Source of the DNA: an uncultured Clostridia bacterium
Lineage (GTDB): Bacteria; Bacillota; Clostridia; Christensenellales; UBA1242
Length of the DNA: 36,052 bases
NCBI GenBank assembly: GCA_944376825.1
Contig: CALWDY010000002.1
Coordinates: 1 to 36,052 of the forward strand
Reading direction: 5' to 3'
Under the pieces are notes generated by a model. That model saw only the letters and a list, made by a program, of their open reading frames with translations, was not told the DNA's origin and made no database searches. The translations under genes were made by a program, and so were the position numbers. This document shows, piece by piece, positions 8,421-17,724 of the stretch (position 1 is the stretch's first letter; every line of letters begins with the position of its first letter).

Positions 8421-9860
8421 TTGACTACAAAACAAATATTGGAAAGTATTGAAAAAATAAATTTAGAGTTAATAAAAAGAAAATGCAATTCTAAGTTGCA
8501 AAACTATAATTCTGGAGATATAATTCATGAAAAACAAATGCTTTTTCATAAATGTCAAAAGCGAAACAGGTGGGTTTTTGGTGGAAACAGAAGTGGCAAA
8601 ACAGAATGTGGAGCCGTTGAAACTGTTTGGCTTGCTAGGGGGATACATCCATATAGAAAAAACAAAAAAGATATATCTTGTTGGGTTGTTTCACTTTCTA
8701 CGCAAGTACAGCGTGATGTTGCTCAATCAAAGATATTATCTTACTTGAACAAAGATTGGATTTATGATGTGGTTATGCTTTCTGGAAGAAAAGATAATCT
8801 TGAAAGTGGAATTATTGATCATATATTAATAAAAAATGTGTTTGGTGGAATAAGTAAAATAGGTTTTAAAAGTTGCGATCAAGGTAGAGATAAATTTCAA
8901 GGCACAAGTTTAGATTTTGTATGGTTTGATGAAGAACCACCACAGGATATTTACAAAGAGTGCCGAATGCGTGTGTTTGATAAACAGGGTGATATTTTTG
9001 GCACAATGACACCATTAAAAGGTTTAACATGGGTATATAATGAAATTTATTTAAACGACAAAAACGATGCTGAAATTTGGTGCGAATCTATGGAATGGGC
9101 AGATAACCCATATTTGTCTAAAAACGAAATTGAACTTTTAACTTCTTCTATGAGTGAAGATGAACTTGAAAGCAGAAGATATGGAAAATTTACAGCAAAT
9201 GGAGGTATGGTTTATCCGGAGTTTGATGAAAATTTTAATGTAATTGAGCCTTTTAATGTTCCATTTGAATGGTATGATAATATATCCATAGACCCTGGAC
9301 TAAACAATCCATTATCTGCACATTGGTACGCAGTTGATTATGATAATAATATATATGTTATAGCAGAGCATTTTGAGGCTAAAAAAGGAATTGAACATCA
9401 TGCAAACATGATAAAAAAAATTTGTGAAAAATTACATTGGCCTCAAACAAGCATGGGGTATATTTCAGCATTAATAGATAGTGCGGCAAATCAAAGAACA
9501 CTTGCCAGCGAAAAAAGTGTTTCTGAACTTTTTTACGATTATAAAATTTTGGTCAACCCAAAAGTTAACAAAGACCTATTTAGTGGCATTCAAAGAGTTA
9601 AAACTTATTTTAAAAATGCGAAGGGTATAAGAAAATTGTTTATTTTTAAAACTTGCACAAATTTAATTAGAGAAATTAAGTCGTATTTTTGGGGGGATAG
9701 TGATGCTCCAATTAAAAAAGATGACCATGCACTGGACGAACTTAGGTATTACATTATGTCAAGACCTGAAAATATTGCACCAAAACCAACAAAAACTGAA
9801 ATTCAAAAGGACAAGGAAAGATTGTATAAAAAGATTAAATATTCAAATTTTAGAGTTTGA
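8421..9860 (+). CDS. terL: Phage-type terminase large subunit
   Basis: A 479-aa DNA-packaging motor. The ATPase has Walker A GGNRSGKT (54-61) and Walker B DFVWFDEE (D170, E171). The C-terminal RNase H-like nuclease keeps three acidic residues: D291 in SIDPG, D353 in ALIDSAA and D439 in HALDELRY. Length is normal. It would cut and pump DNA into a prohead through the portal encoded at 13054. Translation starts at TTG 8421, with GGGAGG ten bases upstream; no in-frame ATG is better placed. No clear terminator follows. The gene is separated from the portal by an unrelated surface-protein gene, unusual for a phage late operon. All catalytic motifs look intact. Confidence 0.95.
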   Translation: MTTKQILESIEKINLELIKRKCNSKLQNYNSGDIIHEKQMLFHKCQKRNRWVFGGNRSGKTECGAVETVWLARGIHPYRKNKKDISCWVVSLSTQVQRDVAQSKILSYLNKDWIYDVVMLSGRKDNLESGIIDHILIKNVFGGISKIGFKSCDQGRDKFQGTSLDFVWFDEEPPQDIYKECRMRVFDKQGDIFGTMTPLKGLTWVYNEIYLNDKNDAEIWCESMEWADNPYLSKNEIELLTSSMSEDELESRRYGKFTANGGMVYPEFDENFNVIEPFNVPFEWYDNISIDPGLNNPLSAHWYAVDYDNNIYVIAEHFEAKKGIEHHANMIKKICEKLHWPQTSMGYISALIDSAANQRTLASEKSVSELFYDYKILVNPKVNKDLFSGIQRVKTYFKNAKGIRKLFIFKTCTNLIREIKSYFWGDSDAPIKKDDHALDELRYYIMSRPENIAPKPTKTEIQKDKERLYKKIKYSNFRV

Positions 9861-9953
9861 CACCCGTAAAATATGTATATTTATGCAATTTTGTGAATAT
9901 TTATTTTTTTAAAAAATATTTTTTCTTTTATTATTTTTAATTATTTATTTTAT

Positions 9954-9983
9954 TTGTAAAAACAATCAAATTTGTGATATATT
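9954..9983 (+). promoter_or_regulatory. Candidate promoter for the 10007 gene
   Basis: TTGTAA (9954-9959), an 18-bp spacer and TATATT (9978-9983), in the gap after terL. Confidence 0.45.
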
Positions 9984-10006
9984 TAAAATGATTAAACATA
10001 ATAAAA

Positions 10007-12385
10007 ATGGAGAAAAGATTTTTGAAAAAATTAAGTGTTTTATTTTGTTATATTTTTGCTTTAATTTTTTGTTTTGGTGCATTTTCATCAACATCGGTTT
10101 ACGCCGAGACTGATGGCGTTAGCTATATTGAAATTGATAGCATAGAAGATTTGCAAAATATTGAAATGGATAATAATTACATATTAACTGAGGATATTGA
10201 TGCGAGTGCAGTTTCTAGTTTTGATCCTATATTAAGTTTTAACGGAATTTTAAATGGCAATGGACACACCATAAAAAATTTAACAATACAAGGGACAAGT
10301 GGCGTTGCATTGTTTTTAAACACTTATGGGGCAACCATAAAAAATTTACAAATGCAAAATGTAAAAATTACTGCAAATCAAAATTTAGATGGTGAAGTGG
10401 TAAAGTGTGCAATTTTGGTTGCGAATTCAACTAATACAACAATAGAAAATGTTTCTTTTATAAGTGGCGAAACGCAAGATTCAAATAATATTGTTGATAT
10501 AAATGCAAAAACATCAATTTATAGTGGGCTTATTGTTGCAGATTCAAAGGGTGGTACGAAAATTTTAAATTGTTATGTTGAAGGGGATATTAATATCAAT
10601 GGAAACGACAATTTTAAATCGTATTACATTGGTGGACTTATTGGTAACCTTGAAAATTCACAAATCTATAATACTATTTCTAATATTAACATTAATGCTT
10701 CCAATCTTAATCAAAACAATATAAATAATAATTTGTTTATTGGAGGAATGGTTGGTCTTGCAAAAGGAACACAAACATCTCTTTTAAATAATGTTATGGT
10801 TGGAGAAATTAGCATAGACAGTTTAAATGTAGAAAACTTTGTTGCTTCGTTTGTTGGTTTTTTGTATTTTCCAAACGATATGCCTAGCAATTTTTTACTA
10901 AACTATTTTTATACAACATTAGATGAAAAATTTATAGGTAATTATAATCAATTAAAAAATAGTTTTTTAAATCAAGAAACAAGTTTTAATGTTGATTTAA
11001 TTACCATGCAAAATGTTTCATATGATGTTTTATTACTAAAAGACAGTTATTTAATTTCTCTTAACTTTGACAGCAAAAAAATGTGGGACTTTAATTCTAT
11101 TTGGAAAATAGATGAAAGAGTTTCTCTTCCAAATCTTCAAATGTTTTCTTCTTTTAGTTACACTTTAAATGAAGATTTAAGTTTTACATCTTTAACGAAA
11201 CCTGAAATTGATGAGCCTATAATAAACTTTGTTAAACCAAACAGTTACAACTATTCATATGGTGAACAAATAGTTGTAGCGGGGAACATAACAACTTCAT
11301 ATGATATAAACAAATTTTACAGTGTTTCTGGTTTAAGAAAAAACAACAGTACTTTATTTTTAAATCAAGATGTTTTAGATGTTATAAATAACGAATTTGT
11401 AACCAAAGTAGAATTAGATGAAAATACAAATCAATATACATTGGGTTCTGAAACTGTTGTTGAGAAAAAAATAAATTTTTCTGGTTATGATTTTAATATT
11501 TATAACCTTAATAATGGAAGTATTTATTGGGGTACTTATAAGACGCAACAAAAAGAAGATGTGCATGTTTATTTTATTGAAAACTGCAATATATCAAATC
11601 AAGGCGAATATGGATTTTTGTTGCAACAAATTAAATATACATTAACCGTTTCAACTGAAAATGTTGATTATGGAACAATAAGAAGATCAACAGCTGATTC
11701 GAGTGTAAAAAACGAAATTATTGAAGATGTTGTTGTTTATGGGCAGAATATAAGTTATATTGCAACTCCAACAGAAGATTTTGCTTTTAATAGTTGGAAA
11801 ATAAATGAAGAGCAAGAAACGTCTTTAACTAACTTATCAACCATTAGTGCTGTTTTTGATGAAAAAGCATTTATGGAAGGTGGATTATTTGAAAATTTTG
11901 TTCTTGGTGAGGATGACTTAACTCTGTATGCAACATTTACAAGAAATGTTTGTGAAATAACAATAAAATTTGCAATTAATGATGAAATTGTTGATGAAAA
12001 TTTATCAAAAGTTTATTTTGATGGCATTGAACTTGCAACAACAAATGATGTGTATTTTAAAAAAGTAAAAATGGGAACCGATCACACTGTTAAAATTAAT
12101 ATTCCGGCAGAATATGAAATTACAAATTGGTATCTTAGTGATGGCACAAACAACTTAGGAGTTATTGCTCTTGAACAAGATGAAATAGAATTGTCTACAA
12201 CAGAAGAAGATGAAGAAATTATATTAGTTGTTAATTTATTCAAGGAAGTTGATGACATAACAAACAATTCTGCTTTATGGTGGATAATTGGTGGAAGTGT
12301 TGGTGGTATTTTAGTTATAGGTTTAGTAATATTTTTAATAATAAAGAAAAAGAAAGATAATTCTTATAAAAATTATTATTATTAA
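10007..12385 (+). CDS. Membrane-anchored surface protein, beta-helix and InlB-B-like repeats
   Basis: A 792-aa cell-surface protein. It has a signal peptide (about residues 6-33, ending VYAE). A GLUG-like or right-handed beta-helix region follows at about 40-270; the phrases NNYILTEDIDAS, FNGILNGNGHTIKNLTI and YIGGLIGNLENS are typical. Divergent InlB-B-like repeats lie near 545-650, then a transmembrane helix at about 759-779 and the tail KKKKDNSYKNYYY. There is no LPXTG. The ATG at 10007 lacks a ribosome site, whereas an in-frame TTG at 10022 has GGAG about 9 nt upstream, so TTG may be the true start. It has its own promoter and terminator and interrupts the packaging genes between terL and portal. 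It is probably an adhesin-type protein; it could be a moron gene. Confidence 0.8.
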   Translation: MEKRFLKKLSVLFCYIFALIFCFGAFSSTSVYAETDGVSYIEIDSIEDLQNIEMDNNYILTEDIDASAVSSFDPILSFNGILNGNGHTIKNLTIQGTSGVALFLNTYGATIKNLQMQNVKITANQNLDGEVVKCAILVANSTNTTIENVSFISGETQDSNNIVDINAKTSIYSGLIVADSKGGTKILNCYVEGDININGNDNFKSYYIGGLIGNLENSQIYNTISNININASNLNQNNINNNLFIGGMVGLAKGTQTSLLNNVMVGEISIDSLNVENFVASFVGFLYFPNDMPSNFLLNYFYTTLDEKFIGNYNQLKNSFLNQETSFNVDLITMQNVSYDVLLLKDSYLISLNFDSKKMWDFNSIWKIDERVSLPNLQMFSSFSYTLNEDLSFTSLTKPEIDEPIINFVKPNSYNYSYGEQIVVAGNITTSYDINKFYSVSGLRKNNSTLFLNQDVLDVINNEFVTKVELDENTNQYTLGSETVVEKKINFSGYDFNIYNLNNGSIYWGTYKTQQKEDVHVYFIENCNISNQGEYGFLLQQIKYTLTVSTENVDYGTIRRSTADSSVKNEIIEDVVVYGQNISYIATPTEDFAFNSWKINEEQETSLTNLSTISAVFDEKAFMEGGLFENFVLGEDDLTLYATFTRNVCEITIKFAINDEIVDENLSKVYFDGIELATTNDVYFKKVKMGTDHTVKINIPAEYEITNWYLSDGTNNLGVIALEQDEIELSTTEEDEEIILVVNLFKEVDDITNNSALWWIIGGSVGGILVIGLVIFLIIKKKKDNSYKNYYY

Positions 12386-12439
12386 AAAAAAATGTCATAA
12401 AATATAGAAAATAAAAAAAATTAAATATATATTATTAAT

Positions 12440-12474
12440 GAAAAAAGTCAGGTGTTTGCTTGGCTTTTTTTGAA
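12440..12474 (+). terminator. Rho-independent terminator
   Basis: AAAAAAGTCAGG (12441-12452) pairs, with G-U pairs, to TTGGCTTTTTT, followed by T. It isolates the 10007 gene from the downstream head genes. Confidence 0.75.
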
Positions 12475-12537
12475 CATTTTTAATATATATTTTTTTATTT
12501 TATTAATTAATTTTTATTTAATAAATAAGGGGCAAAC

Positions 12538-12846
12538 ATGAAAAAAAACAAATCGTCCCCTAAACAAGTAATTGAAGAAGCCTTGCTTAAAAAAGCACTG
12601 GGATATGATTGTGATGAAATTATTGAAGAATATGTTATTGATGAAGATGGAAATGCAAAGTTATCAAAGAAAAAAATAACAAAAAAACATGTGTCGCCAG
12701 ATATTCCAGCAGCAAAAATTCTTTTGGAACAATACTCCAATAATAATCAATCTAAATATGAAAATATGACAGAAAAAGAGTTAAGGCAAGAAAAATTAAA
12801 TTTAATTAAATTATTGCAAAATGAGGGGGAAAACAATGGAAATTAA
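12538..12846 (+). CDS. Small phage protein, possibly terminase small subunit-like
   Basis: A 102-aa protein. The stretch LLKKALGYDCDEIIEEYV followed by KLSKKKITKKHVSPDIPAA resembles a segment of small terminase subunits of Gram-positive phages, where a (V/I)TKKxVxPDxxAxxxxL pattern is common. It lacks an obvious N-terminal HTH, so the match is partial and rests on memory of the family. The ATG follows AAGGGG. It is the first gene of a tight head operon, overlapping the next gene by 11 bp. If it is the small subunit, it lies 2.7 kb downstream of terL instead of just upstream. Confidence 0.6.
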   Translation: MKKNKSSPKQVIEEALLKKALGYDCDEIIEEYVIDEDGNAKLSKKKITKKHVSPDIPAAKILLEQYSNNNQSKYENMTEKELRQEKLNLIKLLQNEGENNGN

Positions 12847-13057
12847 AAAGTGCAATTTAAAAACAAAATGCGATATTGGTGGTTGTAAAAATATGGCAAT
12901 TTTTTCTATATGTAACAATCAAGAAACAAAGCCAGTATTAAATATTTGTGAAAAATGTTCAAAGGATATTTACAACACATTAGGTAAAATAAATACACCT
13001 AAAAGTATTCCTGCACCATTCAAAAATCAAAAGAAAGTCAAGTTGGAGGCAAAATGA
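12836..13057 (+). CDS. Small zinc-finger-like phage protein
   Basis: A 73-aa protein with six cysteines. C12-x4-C17 and C38-x2-C41 probably bind one zinc ion; C6 and C26 are additional. The ATG at 12836 has GAGGGGG just upstream; a further in-frame ATG at 12821 lies on that ribosome site and is rejected. It overlaps its neighbours at both ends (11 bp upstream, ATGA downstream), so it is translationally coupled to the portal gene. Function unknown. Confidence 0.7.
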   Translation: MEIKKCNLKTKCDIGGCKNMAIFSICNNQETKPVLNICEKCSKDIYNTLGKINTPKSIPAPFKNQKKVKLEAK

Positions 13058-14931
13058 AAATTGAAGAAGGAATTGTTGATAAAGTTTTAGAAGACTTTAA
13101 AAAACGACAAAATGAAAGAAAGCAATTTGAGGCAATATGGCAACTTAATATGAATTTTTTTATGGGAAACCAATATTGTTCTATTGCACAAAATAGTGAA
13201 GTTGAAGAATATGAAAAACAATATTTTTGGCAAGAAAGAGAAGTCTATAATCATATTGCGCCAACTCTTGACATAAGATTTGCCAAACTTCAAAAGGTAA
13301 GACCCACAATGTCTATAATTCCTGCATCAACTGATGATAGTGATATAAAAACCGCAAAGCTATGCAAAAAAATTTTAAACTCTATTTATAACAGGCAAGA
13401 AATAAGCAAACTTATTTGTGATGCAACCAAATGGAGTGAAATTTGTGGAACAAGTTTTTATAAAGTTGTTTGGAATGAAAATTTGGGTGATACTATTGCA
13501 AAAAAGAATAATCAAGAAATTAAACTTGGCGATATTGATGTTTCAGTTTGTAGTCCGTTTGAAATTTATCCGGACAACACTTGCACAGAAAATTTGGATG
13601 ATTGTCAAAGTATTATTCATGCAAAAGCATATCATGTTGATGACATAAAAACAATTTATGGAGTTGATGTTGAAGGTGAAGACATAAATGTTTTCTCGCT
13701 TGACAATACTTCTTCAGGCATTGGTGGGCTTGGATACAACACAAGAACAAGCAGAGTGGTTAGTGGAATTAAAACAAACAATGCAATTGTAATTGAAAAA
13801 TATGAAAAACCATCGGTAAAATTTCCAAACGGAAGATTTATTGTTGTTGCAGGGGATAAACTTGTACACTATGGAGAGTTGCCATTTATAAACAAGGCAA
13901 ACGGACAAAGAGGATTTCCGTTTATTAAACAAGTAAGCATTGAGCAAACGGGGTGCTTTTGGGGTACAGGTGTTGTTGAACGATTGATTCCTGTTCAAAG
14001 AGCATACAACGCAGTAAAAAATAGAAAGCATGAATTTTTAAATCGTATTTCTATGGGCGTTCTTACTGTTGAAGATGGCAGTGTGGATTTGGACAACTTG
14101 GAAGAAGAAGGACTTTCTCCGGGTAAAATTTTAGTTTACAGGCAAGGATCTTCTGCTCCACGATTTATGACGGCAAATTCTGTGCCAACTGATTTTGAGA
14201 GAGAAGAAGAAGCGCTTCTTGCTGAATTTATGGTAATTTCGGGAGTGTCGGATGTTTTATCAAATTCTTCATCTTACACAAATTTAAGTGGTGTTGCACT
14301 TCAGCTTTTAATTGAACAAGATGATTCAAGAATTTCTCCAACATCGGACAAAATAAAGGAGTGCATAAAAGAACTTGGTGGACATATACTTAGGCTTTAC
14401 AAACAATTTGCAACACTTCCAAGGCTTACAAAAGTAATGGGAGATAATGGAGAGCTTGAAGTTTTATATTTTGTTTCAAGCGATATTTCAAGTGAAGATA
14501 TTGTTTTTGAAAGCGACACCGAAATAACCGAAAGTTTGGCGCAAAGAAGGTCAATGGTATTTGAACTTTTAAATGCAGGCTTACTACAAGATGAAAATGG
14601 AAAACTTTCTAATCGTATGAGATTAAAGGCACTTGATTTACTGGGATTTGGTATTTGGGAAAATTCACAAGATTTAAATGAATTGCACACCAAGAAAGCA
14701 TCAACCGAAAACATAGATTTAAACAGAAACAAAGAAGTAAAAGTATGCGAAATAGACAATCATGATTTGCATATAAACGAACACATTACTTTTATGCTGG
14801 GCAATGAATATAAGAAACATTTAGAAAACAATCCAAAAATTGAAGAGGCATTTTTAAAGCACATAAGACAACACAAACAAATGAAACAAATGGAAAATCA
14901 AATGTTAGTAAATCAACAAAATAAGGAGTAA
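13054..14931 (+). CDS. P22-type portal protein
   Basis: A 625-aa protein forming the dodecameric DNA gate of the capsid vertex. The N-terminal WQLNMNFFMGNQY, then REVYNHIAPTLDIRFAKLQKVRPTM, is the typical start of podovirus (P22-like) portals. The later part, with RAYNAVKNRKHEFLNR and a Ser/Thr-rich stretch before EQDDSRISPT, fits the crown/wing region. The length suits this long-portal class. The ATG overlaps the previous stop as ATGA and follows GGAGG. The scaffold gene begins 3 bp after its stop. It would partner with TerL and the connector at 17155. Confidence 0.9.
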   Translation: MKIEEGIVDKVLEDFKKRQNERKQFEAIWQLNMNFFMGNQYCSIAQNSEVEEYEKQYFWQEREVYNHIAPTLDIRFAKLQKVRPTMSIIPASTDDSDIKTAKLCKKILNSIYNRQEISKLICDATKWSEICGTSFYKVVWNENLGDTIAKKNNQEIKLGDIDVSVCSPFEIYPDNTCTENLDDCQSIIHAKAYHVDDIKTIYGVDVEGEDINVFSLDNTSSGIGGLGYNTRTSRVVSGIKTNNAIVIEKYEKPSVKFPNGRFIVVAGDKLVHYGELPFINKANGQRGFPFIKQVSIEQTGCFWGTGVVERLIPVQRAYNAVKNRKHEFLNRISMGVLTVEDGSVDLDNLEEEGLSPGKILVYRQGSSAPRFMTANSVPTDFEREEEALLAEFMVISGVSDVLSNSSSYTNLSGVALQLLIEQDDSRISPTSDKIKECIKELGGHILRLYKQFATLPRLTKVMGDNGELEVLYFVSSDISSEDIVFESDTEITESLAQRRSMVFELLNAGLLQDENGKLSNRMRLKALDLLGFGIWENSQDLNELHTKKASTENIDLNRNKEVKVCEIDNHDLHINEHITFMLGNEYKKHLENNPKIEEAFLKHIRQHKQMKQMENQMLVNQQNKE

Positions 14932-14934
14932 AAT

Positions 14935-15588
14935 ATGGAAAATGAAAAAGTTTGGGAACAACCACAAGATTTAGATAATGTGCCCGTGGCAGATGCCAAA
15001 AATGATGAAAGCACGCCTTCGTCTAATCAAAACGGCTCCCAATTAGGAAAATTTAAAGATGCTGAAAGTTTACTTTCTGCCTATAACAGTTTGCAGGCAG
15101 AATTTACAAGAAAGTGTCAAAAACTTAGCGAACTTGAAAACAAACAACAAAAAGAAGAAGAAAAAGCGTCTACGCCAGTGTATTTAAAAGAAAATTGGCA
15201 AGACAAAGTTTCAAGTTTTTTGTCTAATAATCAAGGCGCTAAAAAATTTGCAAGTGAAATTTCACAAGAGATATTAACAAATCCATCACTTAAAAACGAA
15301 GAAAATGCACTGGATATTGCATGGGCTAAAATTGTAAGTAAAAAATTTAAAGAGCCCGAAGAGGTTTTAAATGATGATAAATTTGTTAATGATTTTGTAC
15401 TTAGTAACGAACAAATAAAACAAAAAATACTTTCTAATTACATTAAAGATTTAGAAAGCAAAAAAATTCCACCTTTTGTTTCAAATTCACAAGGTGGTAG
15501 CATTGCCTTTCAAACTCCAAAAAAGGCAAACACTTTAAGTGAAGCAAAACAATTAGTGGAAGCAATTTTAAATAAAAGAGGAGATTAA
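14935..15588 (+). CDS. Capsid scaffolding protein
   Basis: A 217-aa acidic, helical protein. The motif KFKDAESLLSAYNSLQAEFT, then a coiled coil (KCQKLSELENKQQKEEE), is characteristic of scaffold proteins encoded between portal and capsid in podoviruses. A low-complexity N-terminus (about 40 residues) and a helical C-terminus ending EAKQLVEAILNKRGD fit. It would guide prohead assembly and then leave. AAGGAG precedes the ATG, and the capsid gene follows after 1 bp. Assignment rests on motif, length and gene order. Confidence 0.82.
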   Translation: MENEKVWEQPQDLDNVPVADAKNDESTPSSNQNGSQLGKFKDAESLLSAYNSLQAEFTRKCQKLSELENKQQKEEEKASTPVYLKENWQDKVSSFLSNNQGAKKFASEISQEILTNPSLKNEENALDIAWAKIVSKKFKEPEEVLNDDKFVNDFVLSNEQIKQKILSNYIKDLESKKIPPFVSNSQGGSIAFQTPKKANTLSEAKQLVEAILNKRGD

Positions 15589-15589
15589 A

Positions 15590-16789
15590 ATGGTTACACT
15601 ACAAAGTGCTGAAAATGCATTAAAAACAGTATATCTTGGAGTGGTTAGCAATCAATTAAATACAAATGCGAACCCACTTCTTGGAAAAATTAAACAAACA
15701 AGCAAAGATGTTTGGGGGAAAGAAGTAAGAAAACTTGCTCCATATGGAATTAACGGTGGTATTGGTGCGGGGGCAGAAACTGATGCACTTCCACAAGCCG
15801 CTGGGAACAATTATGTTCAATTTATTTCAGATCTTAAAAACTTATATGGAAAAATTGAATTGAGTGATAAAGCAATTAGGGCATCACAAAATAATGTTGG
15901 TGCGTTTGTTAATCTTTTAAATGATGAAATGGAAGGTTTAATAAAAGCGTCAAGTTTTAACTTTGGAAGAATGTTGTTTGGTGATGGAACTGGTCTTTTG
16001 GCAACAATCACAAATGTTGACGAATCAAAAGTTTTAACTTGCGACAGCGTTAGAAATTTAATTGAAGGTATGGTTATCGATATCTATAACCAAGACACAA
16101 AAGTTACAGGTGGACACAGAATTACTTATGTGGATAGAGTAAATAAAAAAGTTCATGTAACATTCCCATCAACTTTTGGAGAAACTATATCTAATGGTTA
16201 CACAATTTATGTTCAAAATTCAAAAGGTTATGAAATTTCTGGACTTGGTAAAATTTTCTCAAACTCTGACACCCTTTATGGTGTTTCAAGAAAGGAATAT
16301 CCATGGCTAAGTCCTTACACAAAGACAGATGCTGGTGAAATTTCTGACAGTTTAATCCAAAGTGCAATAGACTTTTTGGAAGAAGTTAGTGGAAGTAGCA
16401 TAAATTATATTGCATGTTCTAGCAAGGTAAGAAGAGCATACCAAGAATATTTGGGCGCTTACAGAAGAAATATTGATGTTATGGAACTTGCTGGTGGCTA
16501 TAAAGCACTTACATATAATGGCATTCCTGTTGTTGCAGATAGATTTGTTGAAGATGATGCTATGTATTTACTCAACACTGATGACTTTACTCTTCATCAA
16601 CTATGCGATTGGAAATGGCTTGAAGGCGAAGACGGAAAGGTTTTAAAACAAAATGCTGGATTCCCAACCTACACAGCAACACTTGTAAAATATGCAGAAC
16701 TTGTTTGCGACAAACCAAATGGTCAGGCAAAAATTTCTGGCATATCGGCAACTGTAACAAATCCATTTACAACCGTAATTTCTAACTAG
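15590..16789 (+). CDS. Major capsid protein, HK97-fold
   Basis: A 399-aa protein at the usual capsid position, after portal and scaffold. VWGKEVRKLAPYGINGGIGAG, QFISDLKNLYGKIELSDKAI and the C-terminal DWKWLEGEDGKVLKQN region match phage coat proteins of HK97 fold that use a separate scaffold. A GGDV-like insertion around residues 140-205 (KVTGGHRITYVDRVNKKVHVTF) looks like an inserted beta domain. GGAG lies before the ATG. A strong hairpin follows, which would favour high capsid expression relative to the connectors. The protein looks full length and undamaged. Confidence 0.9.
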   Translation: MVTLQSAENALKTVYLGVVSNQLNTNANPLLGKIKQTSKDVWGKEVRKLAPYGINGGIGAGAETDALPQAAGNNYVQFISDLKNLYGKIELSDKAIRASQNNVGAFVNLLNDEMEGLIKASSFNFGRMLFGDGTGLLATITNVDESKVLTCDSVRNLIEGMVIDIYNQDTKVTGGHRITYVDRVNKKVHVTFPSTFGETISNGYTIYVQNSKGYEISGLGKIFSNSDTLYGVSRKEYPWLSPYTKTDAGEISDSLIQSAIDFLEEVSGSSINYIACSSKVRRAYQEYLGAYRRNIDVMELAGGYKALTYNGIPVVADRFVEDDAMYLLNTDDFTLHQLCDWKWLEGEDGKVLKQNAGFPTYTATLVKYAELVCDKPNGQAKISGISATVTNPFTTVISN

Positions 16790-16805
16790 TTAACTTATAA
16801 ATTAG

Positions 16806-16838
16806 TGGCAGACTGTTTTAGTCTGCCATTTAATTTAA
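16806..16838 (+). terminator. Hairpin after capsid gene, partial terminator
   Basis: TGGCAGACT (16806-16814) and AGTCTGCCA (16820-16828) form a perfect 9-bp stem with a 5-nt loop. The following tract is only TTTAATTTAATA, so read-through into the connector genes is expected. Confidence 0.65.
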
Positions 16839-16851
16839 TAATGGGGGAAAA

Positions 16852-17154
16852 ATGTTAATTGAATTAAAGCATGATGCTTTGTTTGTTTCAGAAAGACTTA
16901 AAGAAATAGATGAAAGTTATTATTTAGTTTTTAATACTATAAAAGGAAAATATGAAGTGCACTCTAATGCTCAAAATGGTTGCCCTTATTGTTTAACTTG
17001 GCCAAATCAAGGGCTCGATGAAAGACTTGTGGAGCTTACAAAAAAAACAAGGCGAGAAAATTTAAACGAACTTTTAAAAGAAATAGACAAAGAAAATGAG
17101 AAAATTGAAAAACAAAACATAAAAAAACAAATGTTAAATTTGGAGGAAAAATAG
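16852..17154 (+). CDS. Small phage structural-region protein
   Basis: A 100-aa protein. The N-terminal half is compact (DESYYLVFNTIKGKYEVHS, NGCPYCLTWP with a CPYC motif) and the C-terminal half is a charged coiled coil (NELLKEIDKENEKIEKQNIKKQ). Small proteins of this type occur just after the capsid gene in podovirus-like phages, but I do not know a function. GGGGG lies upstream of the ATG. The next gene begins immediately after its stop. Confidence 0.65.
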   Translation: MLIELKHDALFVSERLKEIDESYYLVFNTIKGKYEVHSNAQNGCPYCLTWPNQGLDERLVELTKKTRRENLNELLKEIDKENEKIEKQNIKKQMLNLEEK

Positions 17155-17724
17155 ATGACAACAAAACAAGTATTATATTTAACGGCAACATTTTTGGGCA
17201 AGGAAGACCTATTAAATTGTCCGTATTTTACGGGTGAAGAAGGCGAAATTTTTGCCGAAGACCAAAAGGAGTTAGACATTTTGAATAGATGTTTAAATTT
17301 AATTGTCAGCGAAATTTCCACCGATTATTTACCTATTTATAAACAAAAAAATGTTAGTTTTGTAAACAAAGAATTAAAGCTAAATAGCGTCGATGAAAAT
17401 ATATATCAAATTGTTAAAATACAAGATGAATATGGTTCGTGTGTCCGTTTTAAAATTTATGATGACACTGTTAAAGCCGATGTCAAAAAAGCAATAATTA
17501 CTTATACATCTTTTGCTGATAAATGCGAACTTGATGGAAATGTGGAAAATTTTTCCGGTAAAATTGCAGATAGAGTTTTGGCATATGGAACGGCTATGGA
17601 ATATTCTTTTATTAGTTCGCTTTATGATGATGCAACAATTTGGGAATCTAGATATAAAAATGCACTTTTGATAGTTTCTCAAAAAAAACATAATGTTGTT
17701 ATGCCCAAACGGGGGTGGTTTTAA
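17155..17724 (+). CDS. Head-tail connector/adaptor-like protein
   Basis: A 189-aa protein with a helical N-terminus, a beta-rich middle (NVSFVNKELKLNSVDENIYQIVKI, then a phrase like VRFKIYDDTVKADVKKAIITYT) and a helical C-terminus (KIADRVLAYGTAMEYSFISSLYDDATIWESRYKNAL). This helix-sheet-helix layout and its position between capsid and hub fit adaptor proteins that sit below the portal, such as P22 gp4 or HK97 gp6 types. The match is by architecture only. Stop and next start overlap (TAATG). Confidence 0.6.
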   Translation: MTTKQVLYLTATFLGKEDLLNCPYFTGEEGEIFAEDQKELDILNRCLNLIVSEISTDYLPIYKQKNVSFVNKELKLNSVDENIYQIVKIQDEYGSCVRFKIYDDTVKADVKKAIITYTSFADKCELDGNVENFSGKIADRVLAYGTAMEYSFISSLYDDATIWESRYKNALLIVSQKKHNVVMPKRGWF

